The notes beneath the pieces were generated by a model that saw nothing but the letters and a program-made list of their open reading frames with translations, did no database searches and was not told the DNA's origin. A stretch of DNA of 36,325 nt, from NCBI GenBank assembly GCA_017381035.1, contig JAFOCW010000013.1, positions 1 through 36,325 of the forward strand. The letters run 5' to 3'. Position 1 is the stretch's first letter. Each line of letters starts with the position of its first letter. Of this stretch, positions 9,613 through 16,956 are shown piece after piece. This stretch comes from Clostridia bacterium (GTDB taxonomy: Bacteria > Bacillota > Clostridia > Oscillospirales > Acutalibacteraceae). A program made the translations under genes and the position numbers.

Positions 9613-12579
9613 TTAGCTATATTCTTCGATTTTGCGTTTAATTTCGTTATCTGCCACCAAGGACCACTTATTAATTGCATCCTTAGCGTTTATGCCATCG
9701 TTGATAACCGACCAATAGGCCTGGTCTACGGCACGGGTTGTATAGTAAGAGCCGGGTACTTCGGGTACCTCTTGTACGTGGCTCCATTGTTCGTTTAATG
9801 CTTCAAGGTCAGCAGGGTCCCAACCTAAGTTGTTGAAGGCTTCAACGTTTGAAGGTGTGGAACGGCCAAGAAGACCAAGAATAGATTCAACGTTGTTGGA
9901 GTAGCGGGTCTGAATTTCGGCAGAAGTCCACCACTTTAAGAATTCCCAGGCTTCTTCGTGGTGTGAAGATGCCTTAACAATACCTGCGCCCGAGCCCGAG
10001 CCTGCGGTTGCACGGTTGATTTCACCGGTTTCGGGGTCGAGTGTGCCGGGAACGTTGGCAATTGCCCAACGGCCGTCGATTTCGGGTGCGGCAGAGTAAA
10101 TGGTGAAGTATGTAGAGTAGCCTGCAATACCCAAGGGCATTGAGCCGTTACGTAAACGGTTATAGAAGTCTGCCTGCTTCTGATAGCCGTAGTCGGTGTA
10201 CATTTCGGTCCATTCTTCGAAGACCTGAATTGCCCTTACGTTATTAATGTTGGTTGCGTTGCCTTCTTCATTATATATAGGAAGGTTGTTCTGCATTAAC
10301 ATTGTGGGGTAAAGGTGAAGTCCGCCGATACCTGCGTCAACCGTGGTAGCGGTGGTGATTTGTGTATAGGGAACGTAAACGTCCATATTGTAGCGCTGAA
10401 TAATGGTTGCGCAATAAAGGAACTCTTCCCAGGTGTTAGGAACAGAAAGTCCTAAGTCTTCGAACACGTCGGTACGGTAGAACATACACATAAAGCCCTG
10501 GCTATCGGGAATAGCGTAAAGTGCACCGTTGTACCAATAAGGAATATCAGCGCCTTCGTTGAACTGCTTTAACACTTCTTTATAGTCATCGAACTGTGTT
10601 AAGTCTAAGAGTGCGCCACGCATACCGTAGTTAACGGGTGCGGTACGTGAAAGATAAAGCTGTACGTCGGGGAAGTTGTTTGCAAGAAGACCGTTAATAA
10701 GCGAGCAGGAAACAATTTGCAGGTTAACGTTAATTCCCTTTTCCTTAACAAAGGAGTCTTGAACCAAGGAGTTGAGCGCCATTGTTTGGTCGCGGCCCCA
10801 GTTAACCCAAAGCTTTAAAGCTTCTTCGCCGTCTTCTTCATTATATAAGGTATAGTCGTTTACGAAGGAAGAATAAAGTCTTACAGCTTCGTAGCCGAAG
10901 TTCTGGAAGATGTTACTCTTTTTATAATCTGCCTTGCCGCCTGCGGGGGTGAAGCGCATTTCGTCGATAGTAACGGGAAGCTTCTTCATTTCGGAAAGCC
11001 AGGAAGAAAGTGTTGTATAGTTGGAATAGTAGTCGCTTACGTAGATGTGTGCAATGAAGGGAGCGTCTAACATCTGGTTAATAACACGGTCCATATTGTT
11101 CATTGCGGCTATGTACTGAGAACCACGGGCGCCTGTGCTTTCCTGAATGTCTTTAACCAGCGCCTTTAAGTCTTTAGAAGCGTTTTCTAAGGTTTCGGTA
11201 AAGGTGGGGATTTGACGGAAAAGCTCGTAAGAACGGTTAACGTCGGGGGTTTCAGAAGTAATCATAACAATTTGGAGATACATATCACCAATTGCTTCAA
11301 CAATGTTGAACAGACGGTCGTATGCGTCGGCAAGCTCGTTTAAAGTAACCTCTAAGGAGATGGTGTGCTCGCCTGCTTCGAGCCATATATAATAAGGAGT
11401 AACCTTTTTACCGTCTTTTTCGCCGAACACATAGTTCTGCCACTGTGTATCGTAAGAGAAGTTTAAGGATTTTGCTTCGGTGAAGGGGGTTTTGCCGTCT
11501 ATTTTAAGCCAACGCCAGCTTTCGCCGTTTACAACGTCGCTTTGCTTGTAGCGGGCGCTGAACTGGTAGTAGCCTGCATTTTCAACGGTGAAGTTCCATT
11601 CGATTTTTTGGCCGACACTCTGCCAAGAGGTGCCACCTATATTATTAATAAGAGTGAGATACGGGTCAACGGGAATCATATCATTGCTTCCGTTGTTGGT
11701 TTTAGGAATAAGGGAGTTATCGTTTTTAACAGCGGCATCTTCGCCCTGAATAACGATGTCGGCCGCTTCGGCATTTTCGGTTAACTTGCTTTGGTCGAAA
11801 TATTCCTTATAAGAAATGGTCTGTTCGGGGGCTGTAAAGCCGATTTTGGAAATTACGACATTATGACCAAGACCTACGAGTGTAATCTCGTGGGTGCCTT
11901 TGGTAAGATAGAAAAGGTAGGGCTCTACTGCAACACCGGTATCGTCGGTGGCACGGCGCTCTACAAGCTCGCCCGTGAGCTGCTGCTCGGGCGCAATTTG
12001 GTTGCCGTTTGCATCTTCACGCCATTTTTTGCCGTCGACGGTGGGAACGTTAACCCAATCACGTGAAAATTCCATAGACTCGGCGCCGTCGAAAAGATAT
12101 TCGGTCTGGCCGTCGAAAAGAATGCCAAGCTCTACGTTAACGCCGACTTCGGGGGGAAGGAACTCAATATAGAAATTATAAAGAGCGTCTTCGGGAACGT
12201 CTACGGTGTATTTAACGCTGCCGTAGCCGCCAACCCAATCTAAAACGTTTCTGGTTTCGTCTTTGGCTTTTACCTTTACGGCGTAGTTGTTCTTGGCTTC
12301 GGCCGTGCTTTCCTTACTGTTTGACGGAACGAACACACCGGCAGCACCGTCTATGTAAACGTCGGTGGTTGCCTGCTTTGCAGAAGAGAACTGAGCTAAA
12401 TAGTTTTTGTAAGGGGTAAGCTCGTCGTCATCGCTTTGCAAAACTAAGGGTGCATTGCTTTGGGCCTGAAGGTCTGCCGCAGGTGCTTCGTTATCTGCGA
12501 AGGCGCCGAAAGGCAGGCTGGTTATTGCCACAGCAAGACAGCCAAGCACAGCAATAAGTTTTAATAAATTCTTGCGCAT
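9613..12579 (-). CDS. Giant carbohydrate-binding/substrate-binding protein
   Basis: This is a 988-residue secreted binding protein, about twice the usual length. The signal peptide ends AFA at residue 28 and there is no lipobox. The N-terminal half (about residues 40-400) contains two jelly-roll-like segments resembling CBM6/35-type carbohydrate-binding modules, the second starting near KIEWNFTVENAGYYQF and ending with the phrase WLEAGEHTISLEV. A helical linker follows. The C-terminal half is a type 1 solute-binding domain, with features such as PYWYNGALYAIPDSQG and a Trp-rich end (AWEFLKWWTSAEIQTRYS). The frame opens further upstream, but the ATG at 12579 has a GGGAGA ribosome binding site and begins the signal peptide. 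As first gene of the operon, it probably feeds the permeases right after it. The ligand is unknown; a complex polysaccharide is inferred. Confidence 0.85.
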   Translation of the reverse strand: MRKNLLKLIAVLGCLAVAITSLPFGAFADNEAPAADLQAQSNAPLVLQSDDDELTPYKNYLAQFSSAKQATTDVYIDGAAGVFVPSNSKESTAEAKNNYAVKVKAKDETRNVLDWVGGYGSVKYTVDVPEDALYNFYIEFLPPEVGVNVELGILFDGQTEYLFDGAESMEFSRDWVNVPTVDGKKWREDANGNQIAPEQQLTGELVERRATDDTGVAVEPYLFYLTKGTHEITLVGLGHNVVISKIGFTAPEQTISYKEYFDQSKLTENAEAADIVIQGEDAAVKNDNSLIPKTNNGSNDMIPVDPYLTLINNIGGTSWQSVGQKIEWNFTVENAGYYQFSARYKQSDVVNGESWRWLKIDGKTPFTEAKSLNFSYDTQWQNYVFGEKDGKKVTPYYIWLEAGEHTISLEVTLNELADAYDRLFNIVEAIGDMYLQIVMITSETPDVNRSYELFRQIPTFTETLENASKDLKALVKDIQESTGARGSQYIAAMNNMDRVINQMLDAPFIAHIYVSDYYSNYTTLSSWLSEMKKLPVTIDEMRFTPAGGKADYKKSNIFQNFGYEAVRLYSSFVNDYTLYNEEDGEEALKLWVNWGRDQTMALNSLVQDSFVKEKGINVNLQIVSCSLINGLLANNFPDVQLYLSRTAPVNYGMRGALLDLTQFDDYKEVLKQFNEGADIPYWYNGALYAIPDSQGFMCMFYRTDVFEDLGLSVPNTWEEFLYCATIIQRYNMDVYVPYTQITTATTVDAGIGGLHLYPTMLMQNNLPIYNEEGNATNINNVRAIQVFEEWTEMYTDYGYQKQADFYNRLRNGSMPLGIAGYSTYFTIYSAAPEIDGRWAIANVPGTLDPETGEINRATAGSGSGAGIVKASSHHEEAWEFLKWWTSAEIQTRYSNNVESILGLLGRSTPSNVEAFNNLGWDPADLEALNEQWSHVQEVPEVPGSYYTTRAVDQAYWSVINDGINAKDAINKWSLVADNEIKRKIEEYS

Positions 12580-12629
12580 TTTCGTATCTCCCTTGTTTAG
12601 TGAAATGATAGTGTAATTTTTTTGGCCCT

Positions 12630-12649
12630 TTTGCCTATTTTTTGGCAAA
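12630..12649. promoter_or_regulatory. Inverted repeat in leader of sugar-uptake operon
   Basis: A perfect 6-base inverted repeat, TTTGCC and GGCAAA with an 8-base A/T spacer, lies between the predicted transcription start and the first gene. It could be an operator or an RNA hairpin. No regulator gene for this operon is present in the window. Confidence 0.4.
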
Positions 12650-12688
12650 TTGGGACAAAAAGACCACAATATGACATTTTGTTTAAAT

Positions 12689-12694
12689 ATTATA
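12689..12694 (-). promoter_or_regulatory. Probable -10 box of the sugar-uptake operon
   Basis: A perfect TATAAT on the minus strand lies 110 bases before the first start codon. The hexamer 17 bases further upstream is a poor -35 match, which would fit an activator-dependent promoter. The predicted leader is about 100 nt and includes the dyad at 12630-12649. The rest of the 550-base gap up to 13068 is AT-rich and contains no coding frame that I can support. Confidence 0.5.
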
Positions 12695-12844
12695 TACTAT
12701 TCAAACGCTTAAATAAATACACAATTCTGCTTTTAATACGGACAATTCTGCTAAGTTTTTTTGCGCTTACCCGCTTTTCGTTTTTTAAGAAATCGTCAAA
12801 ACTTCCCAACCCTTAGGGGTGGTTATGGTCAATATGTTGTATTC

Positions 12845-12864
12845 TTGTGAAAATTTGTTCACAA
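12845..12864. promoter_or_regulatory. 20-base palindrome TTGTGAA-6-TTCACAA
   Basis: A perfect 7-base dyad (TTGTGAA / TTCACAA) with a 6-base spacer lies in the divergent region between the sugar operon and trkA. The half sites equal those of the redox regulator Rex, but the spacer is two bases longer than the usual Rex operator, so identification with Rex is uncertain. Confidence 0.45.
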
Positions 12865-13068
12865 TAAATAGTCTTTTCTATATCGTTTTTAAATTATAAA
12901 ATCCGTATGAAAAGCAAAATTTTACATAATTATCGGCTTGTTTTGGCGTGATTAACAATATTTTGAGTGCCGTTTGTTAATTTTACACAAAAATTCGCCC
13001 CTTTGAAGCAATTTTCGGTTTTTGGAGCTGTAATATTTTACCTTTTTTGGCAAGCTTTATTTGCCGTC

Positions 13069-13097
13069 TTGAATGTTTTTGATTTTTGCTGTATAAT
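13069..13097 (+). promoter_or_regulatory. Sigma-A promoter of trkA-trkH
   Basis: TTGAAT, a 17-base spacer and TATAAT stand about 30 bases before the trkA start. This is a near-consensus housekeeping promoter. Confidence 0.8.
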
Positions 13098-13129
13098 GTG
13101 TTCAACAAAAATTACCTTGAGGTGAAACA

Positions 13130-14488
13130 GTGAACATTGTTATTGTAGGCGCAGGCAAAATCGGAGCAAACCTAACAAAGTTTTTAGCCATTGAAAACCA
13201 CAACGTTACGGTTATCGATTTAAGCCGCCGTGTTATTGAAACCTTGGTTAACGATTGCGACGTTATCGGCTACGTTGGAAACGGCGCCGCCTTTAAAACG
13301 CAGGACGAAACGGGTGTTGCCAAGTGCGACTGCTTTATTGCGGTTACCGGCAACGACGAGCTTAATATTATGAGCTGTATGATAGCCGCCAAAACCGGCG
13401 CCAAAAGAACTATTGCCCGTGTTCGCAGTGCCGAATATTCCGACCAGCTTTTGTTTATGCAAAACAAGCTTGGCATAGACCTTTTAATAAACCCCGAATT
13501 TGAAACGGCACTTGAAGTCGCCCGTATTATCGACTTCCCTTCGGCCACCAAAATTGAAACCTTCGCAAAGGGCCGAATTGACCTTGCCGAAATTATTGTT
13601 ACCGAAGGCTCTCCCCTTGCCAATTTGCAGCTTAAGGACCTTAAGCAAGTAATAAATGTTTCCATTCTTATTTGTGCGGTAAAGCGTGGCGAAGAGGTTA
13701 TTATTCCGGGCGGTAATTTTGTAATTAAACCCGGCGACCGACTTCACTTCACCGCTTCAAGACATACCTTGCCTTCCGCCTTCAAGGCGCTTGGCCTTCA
13801 AAAGAAAAAAATCAAATCTGTTCTTTTGGTGGGTGGCAGCCGCACGTCATATTACCTTGCAAAAGCATTGCTTAAGGCAGGCAAATTCGTAAAGCTTATT
13901 GAGGTAAGCGAAGAAAAGGCGGTAGCCCTTGAAGAATCGCTCGACGGCGCATCGGTAATTTGCGGCGACGGTACCGATACCGACCTTTTAACCGAAGAAG
14001 GTCTGGCCGATTTCGATGCCGCAGTTGCCCTTACCAATATCGACGAAGAAAATATAATTCTTTCAATGTATGCCGCAAAGCAGGGCGTTAGCAAAACGGT
14101 ATGTAAAATAAACCGCGACCCCCTTGCAAAAATGACCTCCGATATGCTTGCCGACTGTTCGGTTGTCTGCCCTAAAACCAACACCGCATCTATTATTTTG
14201 CGTTATATCAGAGCGGTTGAAAAGGTTAGCGGCGACAGCATTAAAACCCTTTACAAAATACTCGACGGCGGTGCCGAAGCGGCCGAATTTATTGCCGCCG
14301 AAGGCTCGGGAATTGTGGGAAAACCGCTTCGTGAATTAAAGCTTAAGGAAGGCAACATTATTGCCTGCGTAAGCTCGGGCAGAAAGGTTATTATTCCCGA
14401 CGGTAATACCGTTATAAACCCCGGCGACAGTGTTATTGTAATTACCAAAACGGCACACTCTTTACTTAGCGAAATTCTTAAAGATTAA
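13130..14488 (+). CDS. trkA: Trk potassium uptake regulatory subunit TrkA
   Basis: This is the cytoplasmic NAD(H)/nucleotide-binding subunit that gates the TrkH potassium channel. It is 452 residues long, the usual size for the duplicated form. It contains two RCK units: RCK_N 1 starts with the Rossmann motif VGAGKIG (residues 6-12), RCK_C 1 covers about residues 135-215, RCK_N 2 starts near LLVGGSRTSYYLAK (about residue 230), and RCK_C 2 is at the C-terminus (GKPLRELKLKEGNIIA). The start is GTG at 13130, supported by GAGGTG at 13119-13124. It is followed after 32 bases by trkH, and both are driven by the promoter at 13069-13097. One short gap and no terminator between them support a two-gene operon. 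Confidence 0.95.
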   Translation: MNIVIVGAGKIGANLTKFLAIENHNVTVIDLSRRVIETLVNDCDVIGYVGNGAAFKTQDETGVAKCDCFIAVTGNDELNIMSCMIAAKTGAKRTIARVRSAEYSDQLLFMQNKLGIDLLINPEFETALEVARIIDFPSATKIETFAKGRIDLAEIIVTEGSPLANLQLKDLKQVINVSILICAVKRGEEVIIPGGNFVIKPGDRLHFTASRHTLPSAFKALGLQKKKIKSVLLVGGSRTSYYLAKALLKAGKFVKLIEVSEEKAVALEESLDGASVICGDGTDTDLLTEEGLADFDAAVALTNIDEENIILSMYAAKQGVSKTVCKINRDPLAKMTSDMLADCSVVCPKTNTASIILRYIRAVEKVSGDSIKTLYKILDGGAEAAEFIAAEGSGIVGKPLRELKLKEGNIIACVSSGRKVIIPDGNTVINPGDSVIVITKTAHSLLSEILKD

Positions 14489-14492
14489 TTAA

Positions 14493-14513
14493 AGGAGATG
14501 CGGCTTTTTGCCG
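14493..14513 (+). promoter_or_regulatory. Distant ribosome binding site with intervening hairpin (trkH)
   Basis: The only good Shine-Dalgarno (AGGAG, 14493-14497) lies 23 bases before the trkH ATG, too far in linear sequence. Between them CGGC-TTTTT-GCCG (14501-14513) can fold into a hairpin that would bring the site to about 10 bases from the ATG. A tiny out-of-frame ATG at 14498 could also open a 10-codon frame that overlaps the trkH start. Confidence 0.45.
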
Positions 14514-14520
14514 TAAAACT

Positions 14521-15984
14521 ATGCGACTGAAATCTGTTTTATTTGTACTTGGCAAAATACTTTTTGCCATTGCGGCCATTATGCTGCTTCCTGCAGCCTG
14601 CGCCTTAATATACGGCGAAAGTCCCGTACCTTTTTTGGCTCCGGCAGGTCTTGCCCTGGTGTTCGGTTTTCTTTTAACCCTTAACCCCAAAAAAGAAGAC
14701 CGTTCCCTTTTCGCAAAAGACGGCTTTATTTGCGTTGGCTTTGCTTGGATTCTTGTGTCTTTAGTGGGTGCACTTCCCTTTATGTTCAACCCCACAGGCC
14801 TTTCCTTTGCCGATGCGTTTTTTGAAGCCGTTTCGGGCTTTACCACAACCGGCTCCAGCATATTTTCAGACGTAGAAGTCCTGCCCAAAAGCATACTTTT
14901 ATGGCGAAGCCTTACCCAGTGGGTAGGCGGTATGGGCGTGCTTGTATTTCTTTTGGCTTTAATGCCCAAGTCCGATAACAAGCAGTCCCGTTATATGCAC
15001 CTTATGCGTGCCGAGGTTCCCGGTCCTTCGGTCGACAAAATTGTACCAAAACTGGCCGATACGGCACGTGTTATGTACGGAATGTATATTGCCCTCACCT
15101 TAGTTGAAGTTATATTCCTTCTTTTTGGTGAGATGAACCTTTTCGAAGCCATAACCCACTCGCTTTCAACAGCAAGTACGGGCGGCTTCGGTATAAAAAA
15201 CAATTCGCTTGCTTCCTATTCGGCATACAGTCAGTACGTTGTAACAATATTTATGCTTATTTTCGGCATAAACTTCAACGTTTTTTACCTTATTCTGCTC
15301 GGGCAGTTTGCCAAGGCCTTTAAAAACGACGAGCTTAAGGCCTACCTTATAATAGTAGCGCTGTCCACAGCCATAATCGGCGCAAACATCTTCATAAATC
15401 TCTATTCAGCCAACACGGCCGAATACTCCTTCCGCCATGCGTTCTTCCAGGTGGTGTCCATAATGACCACTTCGGGCTTTTCAAGTATCGACTTTAACGT
15501 ATGGCCGTCGCTTTCACACGTGCTTTTGGTGCTTCTTATGTTCTGTGGCGCCTGCGCAGGCTCTACGTCGGGCGGAATTAAGGTTTCCCGTATTATGCTG
15601 CTTGCAAAAAACGCCAAGCGTGAAATTAAATATATAAGTCAGCCAAAGGCCGTTATGTCGGTTAAAATGAACGGAAAAAGCGTAGATAACGAAATTATTC
15701 GTGGCGCAACTTCGTTTATAATAATGTACGGCATGCTTTTCGCGGTTTCGGCCCTGCTTATAACAGCGGTAGACGGTGTTGACCCCATTACAAGCTTCAC
15801 CTCGGTTGCCACCACAATTAACAACGTTGGCCCCGGTCTTGGCGAAGCAGGCCCTGCCGAAAACTTCGGCTTTTATTCGGCATTTTCAAAGTTCGTCCTT
15901 TGCTTTAATATGCTTGCAGGCCGACTTGAACTTTTCCCCATTTTAATTCTGCTTTCCCCCACCGCATATAAAAAACAAGCATAA
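14521..15984 (+). CDS. trkH: Potassium uptake protein TrkH
   Basis: This is the membrane subunit of the Trk/Ktr K+ transporter, 487 residues with the usual series of membrane helices and re-entrant pore loops. Selectivity-filter regions are visible: AVSGFTTTGSSIF, ALSTASTGGFGIK (sequence SLSTASTGGFG), IMTTSGFSS, and TTINNVGPGLG near the C-terminus. The N-terminus (LGKILFAIAAIMLLPAACALIYGE) matches the family start, so the ATG at 14521 is right although its ribosome binding site is unusual. It follows trkA and ends in a strong terminator that overlaps its stop codon. TrkA binds the cytoplasmic face of TrkH dimers in the known systems. Confidence 0.95.
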   Translation: MRLKSVLFVLGKILFAIAAIMLLPAACALIYGESPVPFLAPAGLALVFGFLLTLNPKKEDRSLFAKDGFICVGFAWILVSLVGALPFMFNPTGLSFADAFFEAVSGFTTTGSSIFSDVEVLPKSILLWRSLTQWVGGMGVLVFLLALMPKSDNKQSRYMHLMRAEVPGPSVDKIVPKLADTARVMYGMYIALTLVEVIFLLFGEMNLFEAITHSLSTASTGGFGIKNNSLASYSAYSQYVVTIFMLIFGINFNVFYLILLGQFAKAFKNDELKAYLIIVALSTAIIGANIFINLYSANTAEYSFRHAFFQVVSIMTTSGFSSIDFNVWPSLSHVLLVLLMFCGACAGSTSGGIKVSRIMLLAKNAKREIKYISQPKAVMSVKMNGKSVDNEIIRGATSFIIMYGMLFAVSALLITAVDGVDPITSFTSVATTINNVGPGLGEAGPAENFGFYSAFSKFVLCFNMLAGRLELFPILILLSPTAYKKQA

Positions 15985-16025
15985 AAAAAGAACTGTTGCA
16001 GTAAACTGTAACAGTTCTTTTTTTT
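15983..16025 (+). terminator. Intrinsic terminator of trkA-trkH
   Basis: A strong hairpin with arms around AAGAACTGTT / AACAGTTCTT is followed by eight T. A 44-base stretch from 15979 to 16022 is repeated exactly at 16500-16543. Confidence 0.9.
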
Positions 16026-16058
16026 AGGTGTCAGGTTTAAGGTGTCAGGTTTAAGGTT
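16026..16058. repeat. Short tandem GGTGTCAGGTTTAA repeat
   Basis: Two copies of a roughly 14-base unit (AGGTGTCAGGTTTA) stand in tandem between the terminator and the stop of the next gene. Related words recur at 24461-24492 and 34578-34664, so it is a dispersed repeat family. Confidence 0.6.
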
Positions 16059-16214
16059 TTATTTTTGTTTTTCTGTTAGCTTTTTAACATATTCCTTAAC
16101 TGCTATGTTAATAAACTGCGATAACGACCTGTCGTCTATTTCGGCTAAGCGCTTAGCCTTTTCAAGTATATCTTCATCTATTGTAATGCTGATTTGCTGT
16201 TTAAGAGGCTTCAT
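16059..16214 (-). CDS. Small ribbon-helix-helix DNA-binding protein
   Basis: This is a 51-residue protein. The sequence KQQISITIDEDILEKAKRLA forms the N-terminal beta strand and first helix of a ribbon-helix-helix (CopG/MetJ-like) domain, followed by a second helix (LSQFINIAVKEYVKKL). Such proteins bind DNA as dimers and often act as repressors or antitoxins. The frame is open further upstream, but the ATG at 16214 has an ideal AAAGGAG ribosome binding site 8 bases before it, and the upstream residues look noncoding. A TATAAT-like -10 box sits at 16236-16241 on the minus strand. It is divergent from the Cys-rich gene at 16310, which it might regulate; that is inference. Confidence 0.8.
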   Translation of the reverse strand: MKPLKQQISITIDEDILEKAKRLAEIDDRSLSQFINIAVKEYVKKLTEKQK

Positions 16215-16309
16215 ATACAACACTCCTTTGGGCATATTATAACCAAAACTATTGCAAAATGTTGGTTTATGATATAAACTAATATTTAATATCATATGGG
16301 GGTGTTGTT

Positions 16310-16495
16310 ATGGCTGATTTTTGCTTAAAATGTTTTAATGAAACTTGGAACAAAAACCTTACTGAAGAACAAGTGTTGCTCTGCACCGATTTTTGTGAAG
16401 GCTGTGCAGAAGAAAAACCTTGTGTTATCTTAGTTTACGATGATAAAAGAAGACCGTGCAAATTTAAACTTACAAGCTTTTTTAAAAGAAAATAA
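16310..16495 (+). CDS. Small Cys-rich protein of unknown function
   Basis: This is a 61-residue protein with six cysteines: a CLKC pair near the N-terminus, then CTDFCEGC in the middle, and two later single ones (KPC, RPC). This suggests a small zinc-binding fold. The C-terminus is basic (FKRK). A GGGGTG ribosome binding site lies 6-8 bases upstream of the ATG at 16310. I do not recognise a named family. The gene is divergent from the ribbon-helix-helix gene and ends at its own terminator, the second copy of the trkH terminator. Confidence 0.65.
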   Translation: MADFCLKCFNETWNKNLTEEQVLLCTDFCEGCAEEKPCVILVYDDKRRPCKFKLTSFFKRK

Positions 16496-16502
16496 TCTTG
16501 CA

Positions 16503-16543
16503 TAAAAAAAGAACTGTTGCAGTAAACTGTAACAGTTCTTTTT
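16503..16543 (+). terminator. Second copy of the trkH-type terminator
   Basis: This hairpin is identical to the one after trkH, with a T run of five. It lies a few bases after the Cys-rich gene stop. The exact duplication covers 44 bases. Confidence 0.88.
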
Positions 16544-16547
16544 AGTT

Positions 16548-16937
16548 TTGTAGGGCGCGACGTCTCGACGCGCCGTTTCAGGTGCCTGCGGCACCGTTGG
16601 TACGCGGTGTTCCTTTGGAACAATGATGCACGCCACAGGCGTATGAAGGTATGCTTTCGCATAATGAAGGGCACCCACGGTGCATGAAGGTTATGCTTCG
16701 CATAAATTAAGGAGTCGCTTTGCGACATTATATAAAATCGCACCGTTGGTGCTCATTAATTTTGCCGTAAGGCAAAGCATCATTCGGCGTAGCCGAGCAT
16801 CATACGCCTGCGGCGTGCATCGTTTCGCCAAAGGCGAACCATCATTTTGTAAAAGTGCCGAAGGCACACCGTTTTTATTCTTTATTATTTCTTATTTATT
16901 CTTTAAAAGCGGCGCGTCGAGACGTCGCGCCCTACAA
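16548..16937. mobile_element. MITE-like element filled with mini-hairpins
   Basis: This is a 390-base noncoding element bounded by perfect 28-base terminal inverted repeats (16548-16575 and 16910-16937, outer end TTGTAGGGCGCGACG). Between them I count about 13 consecutive short hairpins with 4-6 base stems and mostly 3-4 base loops, for example GGTGCC-TGC-GGCACC, TATGC-TTTC-GCATA, GTCGC-TTT-GCGAC, TTTGCC-GTAA-GGCAAA and TTCGCC-AAA-GGCGAA. They are joined by linkers ATGAAGG or CATCATT. An AT-rich block (16873-16905) precedes the right end. No transposase or credible coding frame is inside. Overlapping open frames on both strands are by-products of the repeats. It could be a non-autonomous transposon or a structured RNA element. 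Confidence 0.75.
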
Positions 16938-16956
16938 TTTAACTTCGGGTGTTTTT

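Noticed and set aside
12845-12864. Rex or CRP operator
   Set aside because: Half-sites fit Rex, but the spacer is 6 in place of 4; for CRP the spacing is also wrong (8 in place of 6).
16430-16743. Minus-strand open frames across the second terminator and the repeat element
   Set aside because: They run through a terminator hairpin and the terminal repeat and have no ribosome binding site.
16548-16937. CRISPR array in place of hairpin array
   Set aside because: Repeats are different short palindromes without constant repeat-spacer units, and no cas gene is near.
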